A stretch of 64,000 nucleotides of DNA from an uncultured bacterium (GTDB lineage: Bacteria; Atribacterota; Atribacteria; Atribacterales; Caldatribacteriaceae). The notes beneath the pieces are model-generated. The model was given only the letters and a program-made list of their open reading frames with translations. It was not told the DNA's origin and did no database searches. Both the position numbers and the translations under genes were made by a program. The stretch covers positions 39,656 to 103,655 of the forward strand of contig CAKZPS010000011.1 of assembly GCA_937139415.1 (NCBI GenBank), in the 5' to 3' direction. Shown in pieces: positions 18,011 through 26,415 of this stretch (positions within the stretch are counted from its first letter, which is position 1; every line of letters begins with the position of its first letter).

Positions 18011-18901
18011 CTACAGCGCTCCTTCGCGAAAGTAACTCCGCGCGTAAACTATACTCACGATGAGGAGAATGCCAAAGGTAATAACCGCCATAGCCGCCGC
18101 CGGACCGAAACGGAGATACTGGAAGGCATACTTATAGATATAGGTGATGAGGATGTCGGTGGAAGTTCCCGGACCCCCGGCGGTGAGCACGTAAATGACG
18201 TTAAAATCGTTGAACGTCCACAAGGTGGAAAGAAGGGTAGCCACGGTGAGGACACCGCTCAAAAGAGGCAAGGTTACGAAACGAAACTTACTCCACGGAG
18301 TTGCTCCATCGACTTCGGCTGCTTCATAGAGCTCTTGAGGAATGGCCTGCAGTCCAGCAAGAAATACCAAAGCCATAAAAGGAATCCCACACCAAATGTC
18401 AACCCAGAGATTGGCCATAAAAGCAGAACGAGGTTCTGCTAACCAAATAGGGGGGTTTCTCCAAACACCCAAAGAGCGCAGGGTATGGTTCAAGAGCCCA
18501 AAATCGCTATTGTACGTCCATTGCCAAATCATGGCACTGATGGGCACAGAACTCGCCCAGGGAATGATTAAGAGGGTGCGTGCCAATCTCTTCCCTACAA
18601 ATTCTACATTGAGAAGGAGGGCAATAACCAACCCAAAAGCGGTTTTCACTGCCACAGCGATAGCCGTCCACACACAGGAACGCACCACAACTTGCCAAAA
18701 CTCAGGCTTATCAAACATGAAGCGAAAATTACCCCAACCAAAGAAGGATACTAAATCTCCTAATTTGTTGACCCGAAAGAAAGACATGAGAATCACATAC
18801 ACAATGGGATAGAACATGAACATCAAGAGAAACACCGACGCGGGGATCATGAAAAGGTATGCTACTGTGGACTCGGTTCTCCAAAATTTGCCTTTCGTCA
18901 A
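18011..18901 (-). CDS. Carbohydrate ABC transporter permease (MalF type)
   Basis: A 296-residue permease with about six membrane helices. The EAA motif is YEAAEVDGATPWSKFRFVTLPLL. The N-terminus is short, unlike the long MalF of enterobacteria, and matches UgpA/LacF-like permeases. It lies between the binding-protein gene (57-base gap with a stem-loop) and the MalG-type gene (1-base gap). Confidence 0.92.
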   Translation of the reverse strand: MTKGKFWRTESTVAYLFMIPASVFLLMFMFYPIVYVILMSFFRVNKLGDLVSFFGWGNFRFMFDKPEFWQVVVRSCVWTAIAVAVKTAFGLVIALLLNVEFVGKRLARTLLIIPWASSVPISAMIWQWTYNSDFGLLNHTLRSLGVWRNPPIWLAEPRSAFMANLWVDIWCGIPFMALVFLAGLQAIPQELYEAAEVDGATPWSKFRFVTLPLLSGVLTVATLLSTLWTFNDFNVIYVLTAGGPGTSTDILITYIYKYAFQYLRFGPAAAMAVITFGILLIVSIVYARSYFREGAL

Positions 18902-18924
18902 AAAGCACGCTCCTCATAAAGTGT

Positions 18925-18947
18925 GGGGAGGGAGGAAATCCCTCCCC
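18925..18947 (-). terminator. Intercistronic stem-loop after the binding-protein gene
   Basis: GGGGAGGGA (18925-18933) pairs perfectly with TCCCTCCCC (18939-18947) around a 5-base loop in the gap between the solute-binding protein and permease genes. No T-run follows, so it is more likely an RNA-stabilising or partial-attenuation element that raises binding-protein mRNA over permease mRNA than a full terminator. Confidence 0.6.
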
Positions 18948-18958
18948 ATAGGGTTATT

Positions 18959-20191
18959 CTACATTCCTCGAATCGAATCGATCTCCTGAGCAGCGTCATC
19001 CATAGCCTTTTGCGGAGTCTTCTCGCCTAAGAAGGTGGCAACAATGTTATCCCAAATGATATCGTTACATTCCGGCCATTCTGGCATGAGCGGCCATCCT
19101 TTGGCACCGGGAATCTGCTGAATCATCACCTGATAAACTGGCTTTTGGAAAGCAGGATCATTGGCTAAGGATTTGGTTACCGGGGGGAAACCGACCAACT
19201 TGTCGAACTCTAAACGCCATGGGTCAGAATAGAAGAAATCTAAGAATTTGCCTGCTTCTTCCTTTGCTTGAGAATCCTTGAACATGACGATAGAATCGGT
19301 AATGATGATGGTACTCTGAGGTTTTCCCTCAAAGTGAGGCATGGGCGCAACGCTCCATTCGAAAGTCGCTCCCCGTTGCTCTAAGAGGGTCGCAGTAAAA
19401 CCACCGCTTAAGAAGATTCCCAAATTACCGGCGATGAAGAGGTCTTGGAGTTCATCTCTCCGGTACGCAGTAACGCCGGGTTGGGTAACCTTGTACGTAT
19501 TAACCAAATCATTCATGAAGGTGAGTGCTCCTACGCCGGCCTCATCGTTGACAGTGCACTTCCCGTAACTTCCGTCGGGTAAAATCTCGAAGAAATACCC
19601 ACCGTTCCCGAAGAGGTAGTAAGCGTATTCGGTAAGCTCCACGTACTTTTTCCCACTCATTCCCACCGCATAGAATTTCTCATCAGGCTTATTGATCTTC
19701 TGAGCAACTTGGAGCATTTCTTCAAAGGTTTCTGGAACCTTATCGATGATATCAGAACGATAGTACATGAGTCGTGTCCCTGCAGCAACTGGTAATCCGT
19801 AGAGAACCCCCTTAATCTTTCCTTCCATAAGAGCGGGATCAATATTATTGAAGAGGTCTTTGCTGATCCACTGTTCAATCGGCTCCACCACACCCATGTC
19901 AATGAGCTCAAGGAGCCACCGCGTCCCGATAACCGAGAGATCCGGAGGTTGTTTACCGGCAACGAAAGCAATCAGTCGATCATGCATTTTATCCCAGGGA
20001 GTAGAGATGATGTTGAGATCAATATCTGAATACTCCTTCTCGAAAGCCGCCTCTAAGTTGGAAGCGTAATCGGGAGTGAGACCATCATACTCTGCCCATA
20101 ATACACTCACTTGCTTTCTCTGCGCCGAGACTCCTCCTCCAATACCTAAAAGGAAAACCACAACCAAAATCCAAACCAACTGTTTCCTCAT
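18959..20191 (-). CDS. Extracellular sugar-binding protein of ABC transporter
   Basis: A cluster-1 (MalE/UgpB-like) solute-binding protein of 410 residues with a Sec signal peptide: MRKQ, hydrophobic core LVWILVVVFLLGIGGG, cleavage near VSAQ. There is no lipobox. The mature part starts with KQVSVLWAEYDG, a typical first strand, and has the hinge features of the family. AGGAGG seven bases before ATG 20191 decides that start over the ATG at 20197. It captures the substrate for the two permeases downstream; the ligand is unknown. Confidence 0.93.
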   Translation of the reverse strand: MRKQLVWILVVVFLLGIGGGVSAQRKQVSVLWAEYDGLTPDYASNLEAAFEKEYSDIDLNIISTPWDKMHDRLIAFVAGKQPPDLSVIGTRWLLELIDMGVVEPIEQWISKDLFNNIDPALMEGKIKGVLYGLPVAAGTRLMYYRSDIIDKVPETFEEMLQVAQKINKPDEKFYAVGMSGKKYVELTEYAYYLFGNGGYFFEILPDGSYGKCTVNDEAGVGALTFMNDLVNTYKVTQPGVTAYRRDELQDLFIAGNLGIFLSGGFTATLLEQRGATFEWSVAPMPHFEGKPQSTIIITDSIVMFKDSQAKEEAGKFLDFFYSDPWRLEFDKLVGFPPVTKSLANDPAFQKPVYQVMIQQIPGAKGWPLMPEWPECNDIIWDNIVATFLGEKTPQKAMDDAAQEIDSIRGM

Positions 20192-20288
20192 GTACATCCC
20201 TCCTTACTAAGAATTCTCATCCCCTTTTTAAACTCGAACCCTCTTTTTTCGCCTCCTTTCCAAAGATCATTGTATCCTATGCTTTATT

Positions 20289-21140
20289 CTATGCCATCTT
20301 GAGAAGGCAATCAAGATTGGCAGAGAGATTCATCAGTAACGCTTCCCGATGGTATCGGTACGGAGGAATGAATTCGGCAATGAGATAATCATCGTAATTG
20401 ATTGCCTTGAGTGCTTCCATGACTCGAGGCCAGTTGACATCTCCCTCCAAGGGGAGACAAAAACCATGAATATTTCCTACCGCCACCTTAAAGTCTTTCA
20501 CGTGCACCGCCACAATACGATTCCCAAGGATATGAATCCACTGCTCGGGATAACCAAAAGGCAACATATTGCCTGTGTCAAGGTGCACTCTTACCTGAGG
20601 ATGGTTAATTTCATCAATGAACTGACGGAATTCAAGCGGCGAAAGGAGAAACTTATTCCACACATTTTCAACCCCCAAGAGAACCTCTGTTCCTTGGGCG
20701 AAAAGAGCCAGTTCTTGAAGGGTAGATATAGCTCGTTCCCAGGCAAAATCATAGGAAACAACTTCTGCCTGGGGTTCCCAGGGAATGTTCACATATCCCG
20801 GAATCACTAAAACCGATCTTGCTCCGACAAAATGGGCGATTTCGATTAATTTCTTCCCCACATCTTTGGCCTTGATCGCTACTTTTTCATCCGAGGACAC
20901 CAAGTTATACTTCCACCATAATCCTGAAGCAATACTCCGTATTTCTAAGCCGCCATCGGACACCTCGGCGCGCATGCTCTCCCACCGTGCCGGAGGAAGG
21001 TGAAGGGAAAAATCTCCTTCCTCCCCTACACACAGTTCTATTCCTTGAAAACCATACTTTTTACTCACTTCCACTATTTCTCGCAAACTCAACCTCTCCG
21101 GAAAAGCCCAAAGATTCACTCCTTTCTTCACCTCATGCAC
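20289..21140 (-). CDS. Sugar phosphate isomerase/epimerase-like TIM barrel
   Basis: A 283-residue AP-endonuclease-2-superfamily TIM barrel. Metal-binding motifs are visible: GIELCVGEEGDF, VLLGVENVW with the first Glu ligand, VRVHLDTGNML with the Asp/His pair, VAVHVKDF and YLIAEFIPP with the last Glu. Xylose isomerase/IolE/AlsE-like epimerases share these. It lies between the sodium symporter and the sugar-binding protein on the same strand, so it probably processes the imported sugar. Confidence 0.88.
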   Translation of the reverse strand: MHEVKKGVNLWAFPERLSLREIVEVSKKYGFQGIELCVGEEGDFSLHLPPARWESMRAEVSDGGLEIRSIASGLWWKYNLVSSDEKVAIKAKDVGKKLIEIAHFVGARSVLVIPGYVNIPWEPQAEVVSYDFAWERAISTLQELALFAQGTEVLLGVENVWNKFLLSPLEFRQFIDEINHPQVRVHLDTGNMLPFGYPEQWIHILGNRIVAVHVKDFKVAVGNIHGFCLPLEGDVNWPRVMEALKAINYDDYLIAEFIPPYRYHREALLMNLSANLDCLLKMA

Positions 21141-21166
21141 CTCCCCTTTTATCCTCCTCTAAAGTC

Positions 21167-22591
21167 TCACGCTCCTCTTTTCTTGTCCGAAGTAAAAAGG
21201 ACAACTAAAGGGAATACCCCTAACGGAATGAGAATGGCCAAAGACCCTACGAGGGGAATGACTTGAGATTGAAAGCCATAGTACCATGAAGCTCCCAAAC
21301 CTATACTGATACCACAGATCATACTCACTATGGCTGCAGGAAGATTGGCTCTCTCCCAGTAAAGACCGTAAAGATAAGGGGCAAGGAAAACTCCTGCGGT
21401 AGTTCCCCAGGAAATGGACATGAGATTGACAATGAAACTGATCCGATAAAAAGCGATCAAGAGGGAACAGAGAATGAATACCCCACACAAAAGACGCATG
21501 AGGAGAAGGGAAATCTTTTTGTCCCGTAAGGAGAAAAGATCGATGGCAATCGCCGAAGAAGATACAAGCACCAGAGAAGAAAGGGTGGACATGGAGGCAG
21601 AAAAAACGAGGAGTAAAAGCACCACGGCAAACGAGAGAGGCATAAATTGAGACATGAGCTGGGGCATTAAGAGCTCAGGATTCGGTTTTCCCGCAAATTC
21701 GGGAAGGGTGGGAAAAAAGAGATGGGTAAGGGCACCGGAAAAGTAAGCACTAAAAGTGCATACCAAAGCAAAAACGGTAGCGATCACCGTTGCCGCAGTA
21801 ATCACCCGTTCACTCTTAATAGAGTAAAATTTTTGAACCATTTGCGGTAATCCCCAAGCACCGAGACTGGTCACCATTACAAGCCCAAAAAGCGACCAAA
21901 AACCCGGTGCGCCAACCGGGGCTACTAACTTTGGATCGATCATTTTTAAACGCTCTATCGCTTGATAGAGCCCACCACTCTCCGGACGATTCAGAATAAA
22001 AAGGATGAGGAGCAATGCACCAAAAAACATGATCACCCCTTGGACCAAACTATTCACACTGACTGCCAAGTATCCTCCCATAATGAGATACGCACCGGTT
22101 AAAACGGCCATCAGGAGAAGGGCGTAAACATAGGGAATTCCCATGACCACATCGAAAAGATAACTCAATCCCATGTATACCGAGGCAGAGTAAGGCACAA
22201 GAAAAATGAAAATCACCACCGCCGAAAACACCCGCAAGAATCGACTCTGATAGCGACTCTCCAAAAATTCGGGCATGGTCATTGCCCCGAGCTTCTCGGT
22301 TATGACCCTCGTCCTTCGAGCTAAAATTAACCAGGCAAGGAGAGAGCCTACCAAAGCGTTCCCCACAACGATCCAGAGACTGGAAAGCCCAAATCCCCAA
22401 CCAATTCTCCCCGCGTATCCAATAAAAAGTACGGCGCTAAAATAAGTCGTTCCATAGGCGAAGGCAGAGACCCAAGGACCCAAGGCTCGATTGGCCAAAA
22501 AGAAATCGCCCACGGTTTTGGTCCGACGCATACTGTAATAACCGATACCAATCATGACCACCACGTACCCCAAAAGCAGAGCGAGCTTCAT
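21167..22591 (-). CDS. Sodium:solute symporter (SSS family)
   Basis: A 474-residue protein with about 12-13 hydrophobic helices. It starts near the first helix (ALLLGYVVVMIGIGYYSMRR) and contains the SSS features VGDFFLANRALGPWVSAFAYGTTYFSAV and GAWGLPQMVQKFYSIKS. It resembles the proline/pantothenate/sugar branch; the substrate cannot be assigned. It is divergent from nth and probably starts the sugar operon, with the isomerase gene 26 bases downstream. Confidence 0.92.
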   Translation of the reverse strand: MKLALLLGYVVVMIGIGYYSMRRTKTVGDFFLANRALGPWVSAFAYGTTYFSAVLFIGYAGRIGWGFGLSSLWIVVGNALVGSLLAWLILARRTRVITEKLGAMTMPEFLESRYQSRFLRVFSAVVIFIFLVPYSASVYMGLSYLFDVVMGIPYVYALLLMAVLTGAYLIMGGYLAVSVNSLVQGVIMFFGALLLILFILNRPESGGLYQAIERLKMIDPKLVAPVGAPGFWSLFGLVMVTSLGAWGLPQMVQKFYSIKSERVITAATVIATVFALVCTFSAYFSGALTHLFFPTLPEFAGKPNPELLMPQLMSQFMPLSFAVVLLLLVFSASMSTLSSLVLVSSSAIAIDLFSLRDKKISLLLMRLLCGVFILCSLLIAFYRISFIVNLMSISWGTTAGVFLAPYLYGLYWERANLPAAIVSMICGISIGLGASWYYGFQSQVIPLVGSLAILIPLGVFPLVVLFTSDKKRGA

Positions 22592-22619
22592 TGGAAAGCT
22601 TTCCCCCTTGTGCTATTAT
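22591..22619 (+). promoter_or_regulatory. Promoter of nth, probably leaderless
   Basis: TTGGAA (22591-22596), a 17-base spacer and TATTAT (22614-22619) preceded by TG (an extended -10) point to transcription start at or within a base of the A of ATG 22627, seven bases after the -10 box. No SD precedes this ATG. An earlier in-frame ATG at 22591 would coincide with the -35 and is unlikely. Confidence 0.7.
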
Positions 22620-22626
22620 TGGTCCT

Positions 22627-23274
22627 ATGAATAACCAAGAAATCGAGACCGTTTTAACCATTCTACAGAATGAGAAGAAGAAATGGCAAGACGAAACCTT
22701 GAACACCTTAGAAAAAACCCCTTTTCGGGTGTTAATCGGGGGTATCCTCAGCCACCGCACCAAGGACACCATCACCAAAAAGGTGATGGAAAGAATGTTC
22801 CGCGTGGTTCAAAAGCCGGAAGATTTTTTGGCCATTCCTGAGGAGCGTTTAGCGGAACTCATCTACCCGGTGGGTTTCTATCGCCGGAAAGCCCAAATAC
22901 TCCGTCAACTCGCTCAAGTCCTCCTCAGCGAGTACCAGGGTAAAGTTCCCAATCAGCTCGAGGCCCTCCTTAACCTTCCTGGGGTGGGACGCAAAACCGC
23001 TAATCTCGTCTTGGCCTTAGCGTTCCAGAAACCCGCCATCTGCGTTGATGTCCATGTCCACCGTATTGTCAATCGGTGGGGATACGTCTATACCAAGACT
23101 CCCGAAGAGACTGAAAGAGCATTGCGGGAAAAACTCCCCGTTGTTCACTGGATTCCCTTGAATCATCTCCTGGTGGTATTCGGCCAAAATGTGTGCCTTC
23201 CCCGTCGTCCTCGTTGTTCGGTGTGTCCCGTGGAAAAGATGTGTCCTAAAATAGGCGTTCCTTTCTCAAAATGA
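22627..23274 (+). CDS. nth: Endonuclease III
   Basis: DNA glycosylase/AP lyase (215 residues) that removes oxidised pyrimidines. The HhH motif with catalytic Lys is LPGVGRKTANLVLA; the catalytic Asp is in CVDVHVHRIVNRWG. The C-terminal [4Fe-4S] cysteines have the canonical C-x6-C-x2-C-x5-C spacing in CLPRRPRCSVCPVEKMC. It heads a three-gene plus-strand operon, ending in a 4-base ATGA overlap with a membrane-protein gene. Confidence 0.95.
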   Translation: MNNQEIETVLTILQNEKKKWQDETLNTLEKTPFRVLIGGILSHRTKDTITKKVMERMFRVVQKPEDFLAIPEERLAELIYPVGFYRRKAQILRQLAQVLLSEYQGKVPNQLEALLNLPGVGRKTANLVLALAFQKPAICVDVHVHRIVNRWGYVYTKTPEETERALREKLPVVHWIPLNHLLVVFGQNVCLPRRPRCSVCPVEKMCPKIGVPFSK

Positions 23275-23960
23275 GGTACTGGATTTTCTTTCTCGTCGCT
23301 TTCTTCTCCAGTTTCGGGCTGTGGAAGTGGATCTATCGCCGAAACACCCCCTTGCGGTGGGGAGTCCTCACCTTTATGGTCTTCGGCTTCACCTTCACCC
23401 CTTACCGTTTTTTAGAAAAAATGCTCCTTGAGGTTTTCTCGGGGGTAGAATCGGCTCTCTTGGTAAGCCTTCTCCTCAACGCCCTCGAGTACACGGTGCT
23501 CGTTAGCCTCCTGTGGTTGGGAAGAAAAAGAGGATTTTTTTCCTCCACCACTCAAATTTTCGCCTTTTCTTCTCTCTTGGGACTCACCATGGGATGGGGC
23601 AAAGCCGGTCGGGATTCTCTCCTCGTTTTCTTCCCCTCTCTCTCGCAGTGCTTTGGATACAGCCAATTCCTGATTTTTCCCTCCCACTCTTACCTCTTGA
23701 TCAAGACCCTGGAAGTGCTCTTCGAGGTGGAGGTAACCGTAATGGTGGGAAGAGTGCTCTCCTCTTCTCTCCGAACACCCCTTTTTCTCTCCATTCTCTT
23801 TCTCTTTCGCGGAACGGTAGGGATGTTCCAAACCGCTGTACAGTTCATTCCCCCGTTCAGGATCTTCTCCCTTCTCTATTCGGTAGCTTTTCTCCCTCTC
23901 CTCTTGATCATAGGAGCGAGCATGCTATGGTATCTACGAACCAAGTTTGTAACTCAATGA
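23271..23960 (+). CDS. Integral membrane protein, unknown function
   Basis: A 229-residue very hydrophobic protein with about six predicted helices (starting YWIFFLVAFFSSFGLW). I do not recognise a family. It overlaps nth by 4 bases and the next gene by 4 bases, so the three are translated together. With the secreted protein that follows it may form an envelope unit unrelated to DNA repair. Confidence 0.7.
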   Translation: MRYWIFFLVAFFSSFGLWKWIYRRNTPLRWGVLTFMVFGFTFTPYRFLEKMLLEVFSGVESALLVSLLLNALEYTVLVSLLWLGRKRGFFSSTTQIFAFSSLLGLTMGWGKAGRDSLLVFFPSLSQCFGYSQFLIFPSHSYLLIKTLEVLFEVEVTVMVGRVLSSSLRTPLFLSILFLFRGTVGMFQTAVQFIPPFRIFSLLYSVAFLPLLLIIGASMLWYLRTKFVTQ

Positions 23961-24589
23961 GGATACTCTTCTCCCTCACCCTCTTAGGCGCAATTTTGGG
24001 TTGTTTCGGTCTTGTCTTCGCACAAGAGATCTTCACCTATCAAGTGATCATAAGAGGTAAAAAGGTGGGAACGATAGAATATCACATTGAGAGAGGTATT
24101 TCGTTCACCCGTTACACTTCTTTCTTCCCCACTCAAGACGGTCGCCAACAAAGGGACGCCGAATTCTGGCTTACTCCGAATGGGAAACCTCTTCTCTCGC
24201 GAAAGTGGTTACCCGGCGCTCATGGTGAAACCTTTGTAGAAACCCGCTATCACGAAACATACATCGAAGTATGGCTCAGGGCTCCCCAAGGAAGAAAGAA
24301 AATGCGAATCAAGCTTTCTTCTCCGGTATTCGATCTTGAATCTCTGCCCTTTTGCCGAGAACTATGGGAGAAAAAGGATAACGCCTCTCCGTGGTTCTCG
24401 GTCTTTATTCCCGTCTCGGGGATGATCTGGAAGGGGAAACGACACCTCATTGCCGAAAAGGAAGCAGAAACTGTGACCCGCTTTTCGGTTGCCGGGGAAG
24501 CAATCATTGTCCACTCCTCAAAAGAGGACAAACTCCCCCAAGAAATTCATTTTCCTGAACGGGGGTACTCTCTCTATCTCTCCCCTTGA
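23957..24589 (+). CDS. Secreted protein of unknown function
   Basis: A 210-residue protein with a Sec signal peptide (MRILFSLTLLGAILGCFGLVFA, cleavage near VFAQ). The mature part is beta-rich: FTYQVIIRGKKVGTIEYHIE and repeated Arg/Lys-aromatic strands, reminiscent of DUF3108/DUF6134-type periplasmic beta proteins, but the match is weak. Start ATG 23957 overlaps the previous stop by 4 bases; a longer in-frame opening inside the membrane-protein gene lacks a signal peptide and is rejected. Confidence 0.65.
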   Translation: MRILFSLTLLGAILGCFGLVFAQEIFTYQVIIRGKKVGTIEYHIERGISFTRYTSFFPTQDGRQQRDAEFWLTPNGKPLLSRKWLPGAHGETFVETRYHETYIEVWLRAPQGRKKMRIKLSSPVFDLESLPFCRELWEKKDNASPWFSVFIPVSGMIWKGKRHLIAEKEAETVTRFSVAGEAIIVHSSKEDKLPQEIHFPERGYSLYLSP

Positions 24590-24951
24590 TGAGAGAATTC
24601 TAAAACAATCACTTGACCTGTACGGAGCGGAGGAGTCAAAAGGAGAGAGTGAATTACACCACAAAAACCACAATGAAGCTCTACTTCATGTTTAAAATCT
24701 AAAAAAACCCACTTCCCGATGGACCGTCCCGGAATGAGAACCCCGATCTTCGCCCCATCCAAGTACAAATCTCCGAAGACATCTTCACCCGAAGAGGCAA
24801 AATACACTATCCCTACTCGCGTCTCTACTCCTACCCCAACCCCAACGGAACATCCTCCCAAAAATAGCATTCCTCCCAGAAGACCCAATAGAATAATGAA
24901 AGAGGAATACCTCTTACCCGTGTCCTTAGGGTAGGATAATCGTTTGTCCAT
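24574..24951 (-). CDS. Small lipoprotein with PEGA-like fold (second of pair)
   Basis: About 125 residues. A type II signal peptide ends at the lipobox LGGC after FIILLGLLGGMLF. The mature part has VFGDLYLDGAKIGVLIPGRSIGKWVFLDFKHEVEL, which looks like a PEGA surface beta domain (DG-x-x-x-G-x... then H). It parallels its upstream neighbour in order of elements, suggesting a tandem duplication. The likely ATG at 24951 overlaps the first lipoprotein gene by 26 bases. The 3' end overlaps the convergent secreted-protein gene by 16 bases. Confidence 0.65.
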   Translation of the reverse strand: MDKRLSYPKDTGKRYSSFIILLGLLGGMLFLGGCSVGVGVGVETRVGIVYFASSGEDVFGDLYLDGAKIGVLIPGRSIGKWVFLDFKHEVELHCGFCGVIHSLLLTPPLRTGQVIVLEFSHQGER

Positions 24952-25255
24952 CAAAGGCGGGGAGGAAAGACCCTCTATAAGTTGTGCCATCAGAGGGACT
25001 CCATACTTCAATGCGGTGACGCTCATCGAGGATTACCTCAATATATCCGGTGCAATTGGGACCACCCCATCCGTCAATTCGATACCCGGTAGAAACATCA
25101 TCAATATACACATATCCATAAATGTAAGAATCATAGGTACAAATCCTCACATACCCAGTGACTTCGGGTGTGAGAATGATAGTGCCACTACATCCAGAAA
25201 GGAGTAACGCTAAACCTGCGATCACCAAAACTCCTAAAAAGAGCTTTCTCATCAT
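24926..25255 (-). CDS. Small lipoprotein with PEGA-like fold (first of pair)
   Basis: A 109-residue lipoprotein: signal MRKLFLGVLVIAGLALLLSGC with lipobox LSGC, then a short beta domain (GYVYIDDVSTGYRIDGWGG, IEVILDERHRIEVWS). A strong GGAGGTGA SD precedes ATG 25255/25252. Function unknown; surface or periplasmic PEGA-like lipoproteins are thought to mediate envelope contacts. Confidence 0.7.
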   Translation of the reverse strand: MMRKLFLGVLVIAGLALLLSGCSGTIILTPEVTGYVRICTYDSYIYGYVYIDDVSTGYRIDGWGGPNCTGYIEVILDERHRIEVWSPSDGTTYRGSFLPAFDGQTIILP

Positions 25256-25273
25256 TTCACCTCCTCTTTTGGT

Positions 25274-25303
25274 AAACTACCATATTTCTTTCTCACTTGT
25301 CAA
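25274..25303 (-). promoter_or_regulatory. Candidate promoter of the lipoprotein pair
   Basis: On the minus strand TTGACA (25303-25298) and TAGTTT (25279-25274) are 18 bases apart. The -35 box lies inside the 3' end of the Sua5 gene. It would give a short leader containing the GGAGGTGA ribosome-binding site. Confidence 0.5.
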
Positions 25304-26303
25304 TCAAGATGAGTCGATTCTCTTTGATCTCGGCGATGCCGGAGGAAGCTCGTTTCAGCCGATCCATGATGGTTCTCCCCAATCCTTCCTCTTTCACCGG
25401 CAGGGCGATAATCCCCTCAAAAGCGGATCGTTCCAACTCACGCAAAACACCGAAGAGATTGCTCGCTACCTCCTCGAGATTGTTGTCTTCACTCAATACC
25501 ACGACAGATTTCCCCGGTAAGGAGAGAGAAAAGGGGGAAAGCACCACCCAATTCCCGAGTTCGCATCGGAAAAGGTCACTGACCTCTCCTAGAAAGAGGT
25601 AAAGAGGGAGGGAAGGGGCATAATGTTTTTTCACCATCCCCGGCGCAAGAATCGATGAGGAAGGAAGAACCGTCTCTATCTTCCCCACTACCTCTTCGAG
25701 CTCTTCGACACTTATTGCCCCTGGCCGAAGCAATACCAAACGCTCTCCTTCCCCCAAAAGGACGGTCGATTCCACTCCCCTCTCGCATTTTCCCCCATCC
25801 AGAATGAGTTCAACCCTATCTCCTAAGTCACTCGCCACTTCTTCTGCCCGGGTGGGACTCACGTGACCAAAGCGATTGGCACTGGGAGCAGCGATAGGGA
25901 ATCCGGCTTCGCGGATCAGGGACAGTGCTACCTGGTGCGCCGGCATTCTCACCGCAACGGTGGAAAGTCCTGCCGTAACAATATCAGGTACCGTTTCTCG
26001 CTTCGGAAAAACGATGGTGAGCGGTCCTGGCCAAAAGGTGTGGATCAGCTTCTCAACCCGAGGATTTATACTCTGCCAAAGAGTATACACCTCTTCTAAA
26101 GAGGCAACGTGCACAATGAGGGGATCAAAACGCGGTCTTCCTTTCACCTCGAAGATCCGGGCTACGGCTTGAGGGAGAAACACCCCTGCTCCCAAACCGT
26201 ACACTGTCTCGGTGGGAAAGGCCACCAATCCCCCCTTTCTCAGGATATCGGCCCCCCTACGGATGTTCGCTAAAGAAGCCGGAAGAATATTTTTCCTCTT
26301 CAT
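25293..26303 (-). CDS. Threonylcarbamoyl-AMP synthase, Sua5 type
   Basis: A 336-residue two-domain Sua5 enzyme that makes threonylcarbamoyl-AMP for the t6A37 modification of ANN-decoding tRNAs. The YrdC domain has GGLVAFPTETVYGLGA and KGRPRFDPLIVHV, APSANRFGHVSPT, then GVESTVL. The linker LAPGMVKKHYAPSLPLYLF joins the C-terminal Rossmann-like SUA5 domain. Start ATG 26303 (MKRKNILPAS) is chosen; ATG 26321 six codons upstream is possible. No clear SD is seen for either. Confidence 0.94.
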   Translation of the reverse strand: MKRKNILPASLANIRRGADILRKGGLVAFPTETVYGLGAGVFLPQAVARIFEVKGRPRFDPLIVHVASLEEVYTLWQSINPRVEKLIHTFWPGPLTIVFPKRETVPDIVTAGLSTVAVRMPAHQVALSLIREAGFPIAAPSANRFGHVSPTRAEEVASDLGDRVELILDGGKCERGVESTVLLGEGERLVLLRPGAISVEELEEVVGKIETVLPSSSILAPGMVKKHYAPSLPLYLFLGEVSDLFRCELGNWVVLSPFSLSLPGKSVVVLSEDNNLEEVASNLFGVLRELERSAFEGIIALPVKEEGLGRTIMDRLKRASSGIAEIKENRLILIDK

Positions 26304-26348
26304 AGCGTATAAGAATAACATGATTTTCGATTGCCGAAAATAGTCTTT

Positions 26349-26357
26349 TGGTATAAT
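26349..26357 (+). promoter_or_regulatory. Extended -10 promoter of uppP
   Basis: TGGTATAAT at 26349-26357 is an extended -10 element. A weak TTGCCG lies 15 bases upstream of the hexamer. The transcript would have a leader of about 50 bases ending in GGAGG before ATG 26416. Confidence 0.55.
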
Positions 26358-26415
26358 GAACACGCAGAGGCAAGGAAAGGAGTACAAGAGATACTCTCTT
26401 CGAAGGAGGATTCTC

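Noticed and set aside
23513..23956. Upstream extension of the secreted-protein gene
   Set aside because: It overlaps the membrane-protein gene and lacks a signal peptide; ATG 23957 has one and makes a 4-base overlap.
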